Below are positions 43,112-52,858 of a DNA stretch of 64,000 nucleotides, in pieces. Under the pieces are notes generated by a model. The model ran no database searches. It saw only the letters and a list, made by a program, of their open reading frames with translations, and had not been told where the DNA came from. A program made the translations under genes and the position numbers. Every line of letters starts with the position of its first letter. Position 1 is the stretch's first letter. Origin of the DNA: Candidatus Acidulodesulfobacterium ferriphilum (lineage in GTDB: Bacteria; SZUA-79; Acidulodesulfobacterales; Acidulodesulfobacteraceae); assembly GCA_004195035.1 (NCBI GenBank), contig SGBD01000001.1:124001-188000 (forward strand). The letters are read 5' to 3'.

Positions 43112-44227
43112 TTATGCCGACTGAAATTTATATCTTCTCACCTTTATATTTAAAAGTATCGCGACCGCCGACATATCTACGATAATGGATGTTCCGCCGT
43201 AACTAAAAAACGGCAGCGGAACACCGACAACCGGCAGTAAACCAATCGTCATGTAAATATTTATTATCGTATGAAGCACAAGTATGCTGAGCGCTCCGGC
43301 CCCAAGCAAAAATCCCTGTATTTTTTTTGTCTGATATACGATTTTAAATCCCCTTATTATGAGTATAAAATATAAAACGATAAGAACTAATCCTCCGATA
43401 AAACCAAACTGCTGAGAAAATGTGGAAAATATAAAGTCGGTATGCTTTGCGGGTAAAAAATTTAAAGTGCTCTGAGAACCATTGCCGAATCCGTTCCCAA
43501 AAAGCTTCCCCGCTCCGACCGCAACCTCCGATTGTATTATATTGTAGCCGGCTCCCAAATAATCTTTAGCGGGATGTAAAAAAATCAGTATCCTGCTTTT
43601 TTGGTACGACTTTAGATGAAACCATAAAACAGGTCCTAAAAATAGCGCTATGCCGGTTAAAATTAAAATAGCGCTTCTTTTAATACCTGCAAGATAAATT
43701 ATGATAATACCGACAAAAAAAACTATTAACGCCGTCCCCAAATCGGGCTCTTTAGCAATTAACAGCGCCGGCAAAAGGATTATAATAAACGGAATTATTA
43801 ATTCCTTAACGGAATAACAATTTCTGTTTTCATAAGAGGTTAAATATTTAACAAGAGCGAATACCAATCCAATTTTCATAAATTCGGACGGCTGAAACGA
43901 AAGCATGCCGAGAGAAATCCAGCGGGAAGCGCCGTGGGTAATTCTGCCCTTTAGCAGCACGGCTATTATTAATATGAATATAAATCCGTAAATATAATAG
44001 GCAATTTCTATAAGGGTGTTATAATCTATTGATATAATTGCAAACATCAGGAAATAGGCTATCATAAGCCAGATAATCTGCTTAATCACATAAGGGTCAA
44101 AAAAGTCTTTATGGTTTACGCTTAACGACCCGTAAAGATTTATAATGCCTATAAAAGAGATTATAATAACGGTAAAAAATATTACAAAATCAAAATTTTT
44201 TGCGTATTCGTTGTCTAATAATTTCAT
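43112..44227 (-). CDS. rodA: Peptidoglycan polymerase RodA
   Basis: The 371-residue SEDS protein has about ten membrane helices and the family blocks HGASRWISLG, QPSEFMKI, KEPDLGTAL and the C-terminal GVPLPFFSYGGTS. RodA polymerises glycan strands with PBP2, encoded just upstream. The 48-bp spacer to mrdA contains CCTCCC-ATAAAA-GGGAGG, a small hairpin. Confidence 0.95.
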   Translation of the reverse strand: MKLLDNEYAKNFDFVIFFTVIIISFIGIINLYGSLSVNHKDFFDPYVIKQIIWLMIAYFLMFAIISIDYNTLIEIAYYIYGFIFILIIAVLLKGRITHGASRWISLGMLSFQPSEFMKIGLVFALVKYLTSYENRNCYSVKELIIPFIIILLPALLIAKEPDLGTALIVFFVGIIIIYLAGIKRSAILILTGIALFLGPVLWFHLKSYQKSRILIFLHPAKDYLGAGYNIIQSEVAVGAGKLFGNGFGNGSQSTLNFLPAKHTDFIFSTFSQQFGFIGGLVLIVLYFILIIRGFKIVYQTKKIQGFLLGAGALSILVLHTIINIYMTIGLLPVVGVPLPFFSYGGTSIIVDMSAVAILLNIKVRRYKFQSA

Positions 44228-44275
44228 AAATTTCCTCCCCCGCCACCTCCCATAAAAGGGAGGGGAAATAAGGAA

Positions 44276-46183
44276 TTAAAAACTTGTATAGATAAAGCTC
44301 GGCACTTTGCTTTTACTCTTAACCTTGCCGTTAACTTTTTTACGGACGGGCGGCTTCCATAAGCCTTTTTGTTCCAGATATTTTTCGACTATTTTTTTAG
44401 CTATGACCGCCGCATTTGCGCCGAGAAAATTTGCATGCATATCTAAAACGACGACGGCTATTTTTGGATTTTTAAGCGGGGCAAACCCGACAAACCATGC
44501 ATTATCCCTGTATTTTCTAGGTATCTTTTTAATGTCGTAAATCGAATAAGTTTTCGATATAATCTGCGCCGTTCCCGTTTTTCCGCAAAAAGTTATACCG
44601 TCGATCCTGCCGTTTACCGCGGTTCCGTAGTCTTTGTTCACGACATCGCAAAGCCCCTTTTTTACCGCCGATAAATAACTTTTTTTAATATCTATATGTT
44701 TGATAAGCTTCGGCTTCATCTCCTTTAAAATCCTGCCGTTCTGCGAGACGATTTTTTTTAATAAATAAGGCCTGTACATATTTCCGCCGTTGGCGATAGA
44801 GCTATACGCCGTCACAAGCTGAATCGGGGTAACAATATCGTAGCTTTGCCCAATAATTGCCGAAAGGGTGGAACCTTTATACCAGTGCCTGTGATATATT
44901 TTATAAACAAGCTGCCTCGTCGGTATAAAACCTGGGTTTTCATCGGGCAGGTCTATTCCCGTCTTTCTTCCAAAACCAAACTTAAACGCATAATTTGCCA
45001 GTTTATTCACGCTTATTTTTACCCCTATAGAATAGAAATAAGTATCGACGGACTCCGCAATTGCCCTGTAGAGATTTATTTTAGATTTCTGGTTGGGATT
45101 CCAGTTGTAAAAAACGGCATTGCCTAATTTAAAAGTAGAACCGGAATAAATTTTTTCTTTCGGCGTTATTAAATGCAAAGAAAGAGCAGCTAAAGCGCCT
45201 ATCACTTTAAAAGTGGAACCTGGGGCAAGCGCATTTTGAATAGCTTTGTTTTCCAAAGGATGCTGGTCGTTTTTTATAATTTTATCCCAGCGTTTTTGGC
45301 TAATCCCTTCGGAAAAATAAAACGGATTAAAAGAAGGTGTGGAAACCATGGCAAGTATTTTTCCGTTGTTTGGATTTATGGCAATTACCGCCCCTTCCCT
45401 TTTTTTCATAAGTTTATACGCAAGCCTTTCGAGCGGCAAATCAAGAGTCGTATATAAATTTGCCCCCATGACAGGCTTTTTGATAATAATTTTGCCGATA
45501 GGCTCGCCATGGGAATTTACGACAACCCGTTTTTCCCCGTCCTTGCCATGCAAATATTTTTGGTAATAATATTCAAGTCCCGTTTCACCGACAATATCGG
45601 AAGAATTAAGATAATCGTATTTTTTTTCTTTAAGCTGCGAAGACGAAACGGGGCCGACATATCCGAAAATTTGGGCTCCGATTTTCTTATAAGGGTAGTG
45701 CCTTATCGGAATTTTTGCAATAAAAAAACCGGGTAAAAACAGCTTATTTACTTCAAACTTCGATAACTCCTTAACGGAAATATTGCGCATAAGAATAATC
45801 GGTTCATAAGAGGGTAAAAACTCCTCTTTTTTAACCGTCTTTAAAAACTTATTATAATTTTGATGCATTAACCTTGCTAAAAATATTAATTCCGCCTTTA
45901 AATTTTCTATATGCGCAAGGGTAATTGCAATGTTAAACGAGGATTCGTTATCTACTAAAATTTTACCTTTGCTTGAAAGTATATTGCCCCTTGGAGCCGT
46001 AAGATATATAATTCTGGTGGCATTATTCTTTGCCAGCTTATAATAATAACCGCCCCTAATTATCTGCAAATAAAATAATCTGGCAATTAAAATAAAAATT
46101 AAAACGGTAAATATGATGGCTAATAAATTAATCCTGTTTTTTTGCCCTTTTAATATTCCGTTTTCATTATATAATGACGACAT
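44276..46183 (-). CDS. mrdA: Penicillin-binding protein 2
   Basis: The 635-residue protein has one N-terminal membrane helix (about 18-38), the dimerisation domain with APRGNIL, and a transpeptidase domain with active-site STFK (in APGSTFKVIGA), SVD as the SxN-like motif and KTGTAQ. It crosslinks lateral-wall peptidoglycan together with RodA. It begins 7 bp after suhB. Confidence 0.95.
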   Translation of the reverse strand: MSSLYNENGILKGQKNRINLLAIIFTVLIFILIARLFYLQIIRGGYYYKLAKNNATRIIYLTAPRGNILSSKGKILVDNESSFNIAITLAHIENLKAELIFLARLMHQNYNKFLKTVKKEEFLPSYEPIILMRNISVKELSKFEVNKLFLPGFFIAKIPIRHYPYKKIGAQIFGYVGPVSSSQLKEKKYDYLNSSDIVGETGLEYYYQKYLHGKDGEKRVVVNSHGEPIGKIIIKKPVMGANLYTTLDLPLERLAYKLMKKREGAVIAINPNNGKILAMVSTPSFNPFYFSEGISQKRWDKIIKNDQHPLENKAIQNALAPGSTFKVIGALAALSLHLITPKEKIYSGSTFKLGNAVFYNWNPNQKSKINLYRAIAESVDTYFYSIGVKISVNKLANYAFKFGFGRKTGIDLPDENPGFIPTRQLVYKIYHRHWYKGSTLSAIIGQSYDIVTPIQLVTAYSSIANGGNMYRPYLLKKIVSQNGRILKEMKPKLIKHIDIKKSYLSAVKKGLCDVVNKDYGTAVNGRIDGITFCGKTGTAQIISKTYSIYDIKKIPRKYRDNAWFVGFAPLKNPKIAVVVLDMHANFLGANAAVIAKKIVEKYLEQKGLWKPPVRKKVNGKVKSKSKVPSFIYTSF

Positions 46184-46190
46184 ATTGCAC

Positions 46191-46994
46191 TTATCCGCAT
46201 AAAATTTTTGACAGTTTATCGTGGATTAGGCCGTTAGACGCCAGTATCCTGCGGTTATAAATATTAAGCGGTTTTTGGCAGAAATCGCTTATGATGCCGC
46301 CAGCTTCCTTAACCATTAAGCTTCCTGAAGCCATATCCCACGGATTTAAATTGAGTTCCCAATATCCGTCGAGAAAACCCGCTGCGGTATAACATAAATC
46401 GAGAACGGCGGACCCCAGCCTTCTAATGCCTCTGACGCTGATAGAAATATCCCTGAAATGATCGAAATTATTATCAGGATTCGTCTTTTTATCGTAAGGA
46501 AACCCCGTCGATAAAAGGCTTTTTTCGAAACAATCGTTTTTTGAAACATTTACTTTTTTTCCGTTGAAATATGCCCCCTGCCCGCTCAAAGCATAAAAAA
46601 GTTCATTTAAAACAGGATTATAAGCACATCCCAGTACAACTTCCGAATCTACTTCAAGCGCAATGGAAAAACAAAAAATTGGAACCCCGTGGGCGTAATT
46701 GGTGGTCCCGTCTAAGGGGTCTATAATCCATTTAAATTTTGTTTCGTTTGAAATAAGAGTGTTTTCTTCTTCCGCCAGAATAGAATGATGCGGAAATGCT
46801 TTTTTAATGCCGCCGACGGCTAAATGCTGCGAGGCGATGTCAACCTCCGTAACAATATCCACGGGTCCCTTATATTTAATGGAATGTGTTTTCCTGAAGG
46901 ATTTAGATATAATTTTGCCGCAATCTTTTGCAAGGGATACCGCAAAATCCAAAAATTTTTCCATATCCATTGAATCATGGCCGGGTCTTAACAT
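46191..46994 (-). CDS. suhB: Inositol monophosphatase family protein SuhB
   Basis: The 267-residue sugar phosphatase has the metal-site motifs LAEEEN, WIIDPLDGTTNYAHG and NPWDMASGSLMVKEAGG. The family includes SuhB, which also acts in rRNA antitermination in enterics. An alternative start at residue 8 or 10 (MDMEKFLDFA) is equally plausible. It lies between larE and mrdA, interrupting the usual mre-mrd cluster. Confidence 0.92.
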   Translation of the reverse strand: MLRPGHDSMDMEKFLDFAVSLAKDCGKIISKSFRKTHSIKYKGPVDIVTEVDIASQHLAVGGIKKAFPHHSILAEEENTLISNETKFKWIIDPLDGTTNYAHGVPIFCFSIALEVDSEVVLGCAYNPVLNELFYALSGQGAYFNGKKVNVSKNDCFEKSLLSTGFPYDKKTNPDNNFDHFRDISISVRGIRRLGSAVLDLCYTAAGFLDGYWELNLNPWDMASGSLMVKEAGGIISDFCQKPLNIYNRRILASNGLIHDKLSKILCG

Positions 46995-47043
46995 TGAGCG
47001 CAGAGCGAACCTCGTTTGACGTTTCCCGTTTTTAATATAGGCG

Positions 47044-47856
47044 CTATATTGTGTAGCCTTCCAGGTCTATCGCGACATATTTAAAACCGGTATGCTTAAT
47101 ATCTTTTATCAGGCTGCCTATTGAACCTGAATTAACAAGTAACGCCGCATGTTCCTTAGGTAATTCTATTTTAGCAAGTTTACCGTAATGACGAACTTTA
47201 GCCTCTTTAAAACCATTTTCCGCTAAAATCTCTTCCGATGCGGCAATCATCTTAATTTTATCATGCGTTATTATGTTTCCAAACGGTATTCTTGTCGCAA
47301 GACAGGTCGTTTGAGGTTTATCCCATATATCTATGCCAAAAAATTTTGACGCCTGCCTTATATCCGACTTGCAAAAATAGGCCTCTTTTAGGGGGGACAA
47401 AATATCGAATTCCTTTTCGGCAAGCATGTCCGGTCTGTCGTTTACTCTCAAAGCATCGTCTGCATTGGTTCCAACCGCCGCGCCGTATGTTTTTGGGATA
47501 TAAGCAGTTATCGTTTTAAACAGCGAGATTTTGCAAAAATAACACCTCATCCTGTCATTTTTAATATAAGATTCCTCTAAAAATTCTGAAGTTCTTACGA
47601 CTATATGTTTTATTTCAAGTTCCTTAGCCCTTTCTTTGCAAAAACTAAGCTCTTTTTCAGGAATGGCAAAAGAATTTCCAGTAATAGCGATAACATTTTT
47701 ATTGCCGAGAACCTTTTTTGACATAAATAATAAAAATGTAGAATCGATTCCGCCGCTAAACGCAACGGCAATCTTTCCCGTATTTTCTATTAACTTTTCG
47801 AGATTGTTTATCTTATCTTTTAAGATATTCTCCATCTTAGAAATTAAAGGCGGCAA
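47044..47856 (-). CDS. larE: ATP-dependent sacrificial sulfur transferase LarE
   Basis: LarE donates the sulfurs of the nickel-pincer cofactor used by lactate racemase-like enzymes. The 270-residue PP-loop protein has VAFSGGIDSTFLLFM near residue 31, DRMRCYFCKISLF with C105 and C108, and KPQTTCLATRIPFG, whose C185 aligns with the sacrificial cysteine. No larA, larB or larC is in the window. It overlaps the SurA/PpiD-like gene by 20 bp and is 49 bp before suhB. Confidence 0.9.
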   Translation of the reverse strand: MPPLISKMENILKDKINNLEKLIENTGKIAVAFSGGIDSTFLLFMSKKVLGNKNVIAITGNSFAIPEKELSFCKERAKELEIKHIVVRTSEFLEESYIKNDRMRCYFCKISLFKTITAYIPKTYGAAVGTNADDALRVNDRPDMLAEKEFDILSPLKEAYFCKSDIRQASKFFGIDIWDKPQTTCLATRIPFGNIITHDKIKMIAASEEILAENGFKEAKVRHYGKLAKIELPKEHAALLVNSGSIGSLIKDIKHTGFKYVAIDLEGYTI

Positions 47857-48880
47857 GCGCTTTTTTATTTATCTTGATGCTTGTTTTCGATTCAAGATAG
47901 TTTACATAATTATATAAAAATTCCTGTTCCTTTTGAAGCGCGTATGCCTCCTTTTGCTTTAACATTGCATTCTTTTTATTTTTACCGCTATTTACGGCCA
48001 CATACTTCGGAAAATAAACCTTCGATACCTTAATTACGGCAAACCCGGATTTCACGGGAAAAACCCTGCTTATCACGACATTAACGGGGGTTGAAAAGAC
48101 AGCCTTCGATATATCCTCGTTTAACCCATACTTTTTAAAATAACTTGATTTGACAAGGTCAATTTCGGAATATAACGGGGCAGATTTTACGGTTCCTTTA
48201 AATTCTTTTGTCAGCCCTTTAAAATTATTGTTAGATAGAATAGACCTTTGAAGAAAACTATTTGCGTCCTTTTGAGATTTAAAAATCGCAATTTCGAAAG
48301 CAACGGATTTATTGTCGATACTGTAATTGTCAAAAAACTGTCCATCAGCCATACTGAAAGATTCTCCTATTATTCTTCTGATGTAAGACCTTGCTATTTC
48401 GGATTTATAAGTCTTTTCGAAAGCGGACGGCGTGGTGTGGTTTGCCAGCAAAACGGAATTGAATAGTTTATTGCTAAACTCCCCGTTTTTTTGAAATGCG
48501 GAAAATAAGGCGATATTTCTTGCTATAAAACCTTTAGAGACATAAATTCCAAATGTATCTGTTCTGGATTCAAGAACTTTATCCGCGATTAACGAAGATA
48601 GCGCCTCTCCCGATAAATTTAGTTCTTTTAATTGTTTTTGGCTTAATTTATTGCCGTATAACCGTTCATATTCATTTTCAAGCGATACGTAATACCTGTT
48701 AAATTCATCCATAGAGATTCCTTTGCCGTTGACGGTGGCGACATCCGAGGGCGAAACTCCTCCGCCGGTCCCGATAATGTAAGGAAGAAAACTAAAACCC
48801 ACGACAAACAACACCCCTACAAGGATTGTAATAACCTTGCCTAAGGCAGAGGCATAAAATTTTCTTAAAAAATCCAGCAT
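47837..48880 (-). CDS. SurA/PpiD-like membrane-anchored periplasmic chaperone
   Basis: The 347-residue protein has a membrane helix at about 14-38 (signal anchor), then a SurA-N/PpiD-like helical domain (VATVNGKGISMDEFNRYY onward). The later part (about 200-300) includes only a partial, divergent parvulin-like stretch (VISRVFPVKSGFAVIKVSKVYFP). It is little over half the length of E. coli PpiD. A chaperone for outer-membrane or secreted proteins is likely. It lies between mreD and larE. Confidence 0.8.
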   Translation of the reverse strand: MLDFLRKFYASALGKVITILVGVLFVVGFSFLPYIIGTGGGVSPSDVATVNGKGISMDEFNRYYVSLENEYERLYGNKLSQKQLKELNLSGEALSSLIADKVLESRTDTFGIYVSKGFIARNIALFSAFQKNGEFSNKLFNSVLLANHTTPSAFEKTYKSEIARSYIRRIIGESFSMADGQFFDNYSIDNKSVAFEIAIFKSQKDANSFLQRSILSNNNFKGLTKEFKGTVKSAPLYSEIDLVKSSYFKKYGLNEDISKAVFSTPVNVVISRVFPVKSGFAVIKVSKVYFPKYVAVNSGKNKKNAMLKQKEAYALQKEQEFLYNYVNYLESKTSIKINKKALAAFNF

Positions 48881-48916
48881 AATGGTTTAAAACCCCTCAA
48901 AGAATTTTATCTATTT

Positions 48917-49079
48917 CCCAAATCCCGATTTAGGATTTTATATTCTGGATTCCCGCTTTCGCGGGAATGACAATGCAGTGATTTATAATTTCACCCGTTG
49001 GGTGTCATTCCTGCGAAAGCAGGAATCCAGTGTTATTTAGCATTAAAACTTATAAATATTTTCTAAATCTGGATTTGGG
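48917..49079. repeat. MITE-like element, 163 bp, with TATTT duplication
   Basis: The terminal repeats CCCAAATCCCGATTTAG and the complement of CCCAAATCCAGATTTAG match at 16 of 17 positions. TATTT is directly repeated outside both ends (48912-48916, 49080-49084). The interior has CTGGATTCCCGC-TTTC-GCGGGAATGAC and GTGTCATTCCTGCG-AAA-GCAGGAATCCAG. Confidence 0.85.
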
Positions 49080-49168
49080 TATTTTTTCGTCCCCATACAG
49101 TTTTATTTTATATGGCAATACAATTTTATGCAAATAAAAAATGAGACATGCTTAAAATCTAATCGATG

Positions 49169-49723
49169 CTAATCAAAAATTATTTTATTTCTTTTTAAAA
49201 AAATTTTATAACCTATCTTTTTAAAGACTAAAAATATCAACGGAGAAATTAGTGAAGTAGTTATGGATGCGGGAAGGCTGTATAAAAGAAAAAAATTCAG
49301 GTAATTAAAATGAATGCCGATGGAGTAAAAAACTATTAAAAAGAGAATAAGGTAGTAAATTATGGATGAAAAAAAGGTAATTAAAATCTCGTTCATAGAA
49401 TTTTCCGTCGAAACTTTCCGCCATAGAACATAAGAAACGCTGTAAGAGACGACGCCGGCAAGCGAGAAAACCGCCGGATTCAAAGCGGTCATAGAACCGT
49501 AAATATAAAATAACAGATACGATAATATTACGCCAGGATAGACATCTAAATATGCCGAAAGATATATTAAAGTTATAAGGGAAAGATTTGGGAAAATGCC
49601 GATTTTATTAAAATTATTAAAATTATTTGCTAACACTAAGGACATTAGTATTAAAAACAAAGAAAAACAAAATATGTAAATATATTTTACCGTATTATTC
49701 TTCGACAAGGACATGTTTGGCAT
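49169..49723 (-). CDS. mreD: Rod-shape protein MreD
   Basis: The 184-residue hydrophobic protein has about five membrane helices and is the expected MreD by position: it overlaps mreC by 29 bp. The sequence itself is poorly conserved, as usual for MreD. The downstream gap holds a MITE-like element before the SurA/PpiD-like gene. Confidence 0.85.
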   Translation of the reverse strand: MPNMSLSKNNTVKYIYIFCFSLFLILMSLVLANNFNNFNKIGIFPNLSLITLIYLSAYLDVYPGVILSYLLFYIYGSMTALNPAVFSLAGVVSYSVSYVLWRKVSTENSMNEILITFFSSIIYYLILFLIVFYSIGIHFNYLNFFLLYSLPASITTSLISPLIFLVFKKIGYKIFLKRNKIIFD

Positions 49724-50519
49724 TAAATAAATTTTTATGGGGAATTATAGTTATTCTTTGAAATATTTTATACCCTCTTCTTTTTACCGAAGATACTTTA
49801 CCGACATTTATGCCCGAGGTAAAAATCCCTCCCAGTCCCGAGGTTAAAATTTCGTCGCCCACTTCGACTTTTTGGGAATTAAATACGAACCGCATTTTAA
49901 GATAGCCGTTTCCAAGCCCCTGCGCTATGCCAAGGGTTCCCGTATTTGCATCCACTACGGAAAAGACGCATTTAGGATTGGTAACAGGGATAACTTTCGC
50001 ATTATTATTTCCTTCGTAAACAACCCTTCCAACAACACCGCTGTAAGAGATAACTCCGTCTCCCACCTTAATCCCGTCTTTCTTCCCTTTATTTATACGA
50101 AGACTGTCCCACCACCCTTCTATCCCGTGAAGCGTGATGGATGCGGGGATGGATTTTTTGGATATGGTGTCTTTTAAAAATAAAAGGGCTTTTAGTTTTT
50201 CATTTTCTATTTTATAAGCTCTGTATTTATTTAATTTATATTTAATGATTTTTATTCTGGCTTTAAGCAATTTATTATCGCTTTTGACGGACAGGATATT
50301 TAAATAATTTCCATATAATCTTTGGGAAATATTTAACGGATAGTCTGCCGCTTTATATATATTATATAAAGAGTTATTTATAAAATTAGAAAACAAGCCG
50401 CCAAATTTAAAACCGCTGATAGAGAGGATATATAAGGAAACGGATATTGCAACGACTGCAAATAGGACTATCACATCCTTATACTTTTTAATCTTTACAT
50501 TCTTAAAAAATTTTCCCAC
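49695..50519 (-). CDS. mreC: Rod-shape protein MreC
   Basis: The 274-residue protein has a membrane helix at about 15-35, a coiled coil (about 75-110) and the MreC beta domain with INKGKKDGIKVGDGVISYSG, GRVVYEGNNNAKVIP and VGDEILTSGLGGIFTSGI. MreC links the MreB cytoskeleton to periplasmic wall enzymes. It begins 2 bp after mreB. Confidence 0.95.
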   Translation of the reverse strand: MGKFFKNVKIKKYKDVIVLFAVVAISVSLYILSISGFKFGGLFSNFINNSLYNIYKAADYPLNISQRLYGNYLNILSVKSDNKLLKARIKIIKYKLNKYRAYKIENEKLKALLFLKDTISKKSIPASITLHGIEGWWDSLRINKGKKDGIKVGDGVISYSGVVGRVVYEGNNNAKVIPVTNPKCVFSVVDANTGTLGIAQGLGNGYLKMRFVFNSQKVEVGDEILTSGLGGIFTSGINVGKVSSVKRRGYKIFQRITIIPHKNLFNAKHVLVEE

Positions 50520-50521
50520 AA

Positions 50522-51559
50522 CTAATTCTCAAGCATTATATCTTTTAACACATTAATTTCGTTTAATGCTTTGCCTGCCCCCCTTACAACGCATGTAAGC
50601 GGATCGTCGGCTATTATAACAGGAAGCTCGGTATGTTCCCTTATAAGTACATCGATGTTTTTTAAAAGAGCCCCCCCGCCGGCAAGAACGATTCCCCTGT
50701 CAACGATATCGGACGAAAGCTCCGGCGGTATATTTTCAAGGGTGGTTCTTATTGCATCGACTATCTGACCAGCCGGTTCCGATATTGCTTCCAGTACTTC
50801 CGACGATGTTATCTCGATAATTTTAGGTATTCCGCTAACCAGGTCCCTCCCCTTTATATTCATTTTCGATTCTTCTTCGACGGGATAGACCGTTCCTATC
50901 GTCATTTTTACGAGCTCGGCGGTTCTATCTCCTATAAGCAGGTTATACTTTTTCTTAACATACTGTATAATGGCATCGTCTATCTTGTCGCCCCCGACCC
51001 TGAGCGATTTAGCGTAAACTATACCCGACATAGAAATCACGGCAACCTCCGTTGTGCCTCCACCGATATCGACTATCATATTGCCGGCGGCTTCCGTAAT
51101 TGGAAGTCCCGCTCCAATGGCGGCGGCAACAGGTTCTTCCAGAAGGTAAACGACCCTTGCCCCGGCGGCTTCCGCTGATTCTTTAACGGCTCTTCTTTCG
51201 ACGGCGGTAATACCTGAAGGAATTGCCACGATAACCCGCGGCCTTATCATAGTCTTTCTGTTATGAATCTTTCTTATAAAATATTTAAGCATGGCTTCGA
51301 CAACCTCGAAATCGGCAATCACGCCGTCTTTCATAGGCCTGATCGCAACAATGTTTCCGGGCGTTCTGCCAAGCATTTTTTTAGCGTCTTTTCCCACGGA
51401 AAGAATCTTTTTATCCCCCCGCGAATCGATATGGACCGCAACAACGGACGGTTCGTTTGAAACAACGCCTTTATCTTTAACATAAATAAGCGTATTTGCG
51501 GTACCGAGGTCAACCGCAAGGTCGTTGCTGAATAAGCCGATTAAATTGTCAATAAACAT
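50522..51559 (-). CDS. mreB: Actin-like cell-shape protein MreB
   Basis: The 345-residue actin homologue has phosphate-1 [10 protein letters not shown], phosphate-2 [14 protein letters not shown] and the adenosine motif [13 protein letters not shown]. It directs lateral wall growth, so the cell is likely rod-shaped. It heads mreB-mreC-mreD and is divergent from the YhaM-like gene across 141 bp. Confidence 0.97.
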   Translation of the reverse strand: MFIDNLIGLFSNDLAVDLGTANTLIYVKDKGVVSNEPSVVAVHIDSRGDKKILSVGKDAKKMLGRTPGNIVAIRPMKDGVIADFEVVEAMLKYFIRKIHNRKTMIRPRVIVAIPSGITAVERRAVKESAEAAGARVVYLLEEPVAAAIGAGLPITEAAGNMIVDIGGGTTEVAVISMSGIVYAKSLRVGGDKIDDAIIQYVKKKYNLLIGDRTAELVKMTIGTVYPVEEESKMNIKGRDLVSGIPKIIEITSSEVLEAISEPAGQIVDAIRTTLENIPPELSSDIVDRGIVLAGGGALLKNIDVLIREHTELPVIIADDPLTCVVRGAGKALNEINVLKDIMLEN

Positions 51560-51700
51560 AACATTCCCTCTTTATCATATAAAATAGAATTTTTTTGATT
51601 TTTATCCAAATATCTTTTAGATGTTATACTATCTTATCTTTTTTGGCAACAAAAAAGTTAATTTTGATTTTTAATGTCAGTTTTGCTAATATGAATAGCT

Positions 51701-52852
51701 ATGGAAAAAATTTTAGTTTCGGATATAAAAGAAAATCAAAAAGTCGAATCTATTTTTCTTGTTAAAAGCAAATCCCATGCGACCGGAAAAACGGGAAAGC
51801 CTTATATCTATCTCAAACTATCCGATAAAACGGGTGAAATTAAGGGATACATTTGGGATAACATCGAAAAATACAATGAACTCTTTGATGCCGGAGACTT
51901 AATTAAAATAAAATCAAAATCGAATATATTTCAGAACGAGCTTCAGCTTAGCATTTCGGAACTGGAAAAGCTGGACGGAGCCGGCATAGACGAAAATCTT
52001 CTCAGGCTGTTTCTAAAATCAACCAAATATGACATAGAGACTATGTTTTCGGAACTTTCAAACCTTTTAAGCGAAACGCTGACCGATGAATACATTATAC
52101 AACTCACCAAAAAATTTTTAAACGACGAGAATTACATTAAAAAATTAAAAACAATGCCTGCCGCAAAATCCATTCATCACGGTTATATAGGGGGGCTGCT
52201 CGAACATACTTTGAGCATGTTAAATATCGGACTTTTTCTCTCAAAACACTATGGAACAGGTGTAAATAAGGATATCCTGATTGCGTCTATTCTCCTTCAT
52301 GATGTCGGTAAAATGGAAGAGTTAAGCAATAAAAACAATATAACAGAATATTCCGATGACGGAAAACTATTGGGACATATAGTTCTTGGGGCAAACATTA
52401 TAGATAAAAAAATCGATGAAATTCAGGGTTTTCCTAAAAATTTAAGGACGCTGCTGCTCCACTCCATTATATCCCATCACGGGGAATTGGAATTCGGCTC
52501 GCCGAAAAGGCCAAAAACCGTTGAGGCTCTTTTACTTCATTTTATAGATAATATGGATGCAAAAACAAATCAATTCATAGATGCGACGGAAAGCCAGAAC
52601 ACGCCGTGGAGTCCATATTCGAAACAGCTTGACAGGTACCTGTTAAATTCAAAAATATTTTATTCGCAAAAATTAAAAGAAACGGAACGGCACGCGCGGA
52701 GCAAGGCAATGAGCAGTCTTAAGGGTTATCCTGATGCCGAAGAAGAAAACGGCGCAGGCTGTAAAGACATAAATGAAAAAAACGGCAGCAATAATGATGC
52801 CGGCAATGACGATAATAATCCGAACGAAGTCTTTACCGGCGAATTATTTTGA
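51701..52852 (+). CDS. YhaM-like 3'-5' exoribonuclease (OB fold plus HD domain)
   Basis: The 383-residue protein has an N-terminal OB-fold (about 1-90: KPYIYLKLSDKTGEIKGYIWD) and an HD hydrolase domain (SIHHGYIGGLLEHTL, LLHDVGKMEEL, SIISHHGELEFGSPKRP). This matches the YhaM/CBF1 exoribonucleases. The last 40 residues are Asn/Asp/Glu-rich low-complexity sequence. It is a lone plus-strand gene between mreB and the TatD-radical SAM gene, with which it converges. Confidence 0.88.
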   Translation: MEKILVSDIKENQKVESIFLVKSKSHATGKTGKPYIYLKLSDKTGEIKGYIWDNIEKYNELFDAGDLIKIKSKSNIFQNELQLSISELEKLDGAGIDENLLRLFLKSTKYDIETMFSELSNLLSETLTDEYIIQLTKKFLNDENYIKKLKTMPAAKSIHHGYIGGLLEHTLSMLNIGLFLSKHYGTGVNKDILIASILLHDVGKMEELSNKNNITEYSDDGKLLGHIVLGANIIDKKIDEIQGFPKNLRTLLLHSIISHHGELEFGSPKRPKTVEALLLHFIDNMDAKTNQFIDATESQNTPWSPYSKQLDRYLLNSKIFYSQKLKETERHARSKAMSSLKGYPDAEEENGAGCKDINEKNGSNNDAGNDDNNPNEVFTGELF

Positions 52853-52858
52853 GGCAGA

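Noticed and set aside
14795-49079. GGATTCCCGC repeats as a CRISPR array
   Set aside because: The copies are single and kilobases apart, there are no regular spacers, and no cas genes are present.
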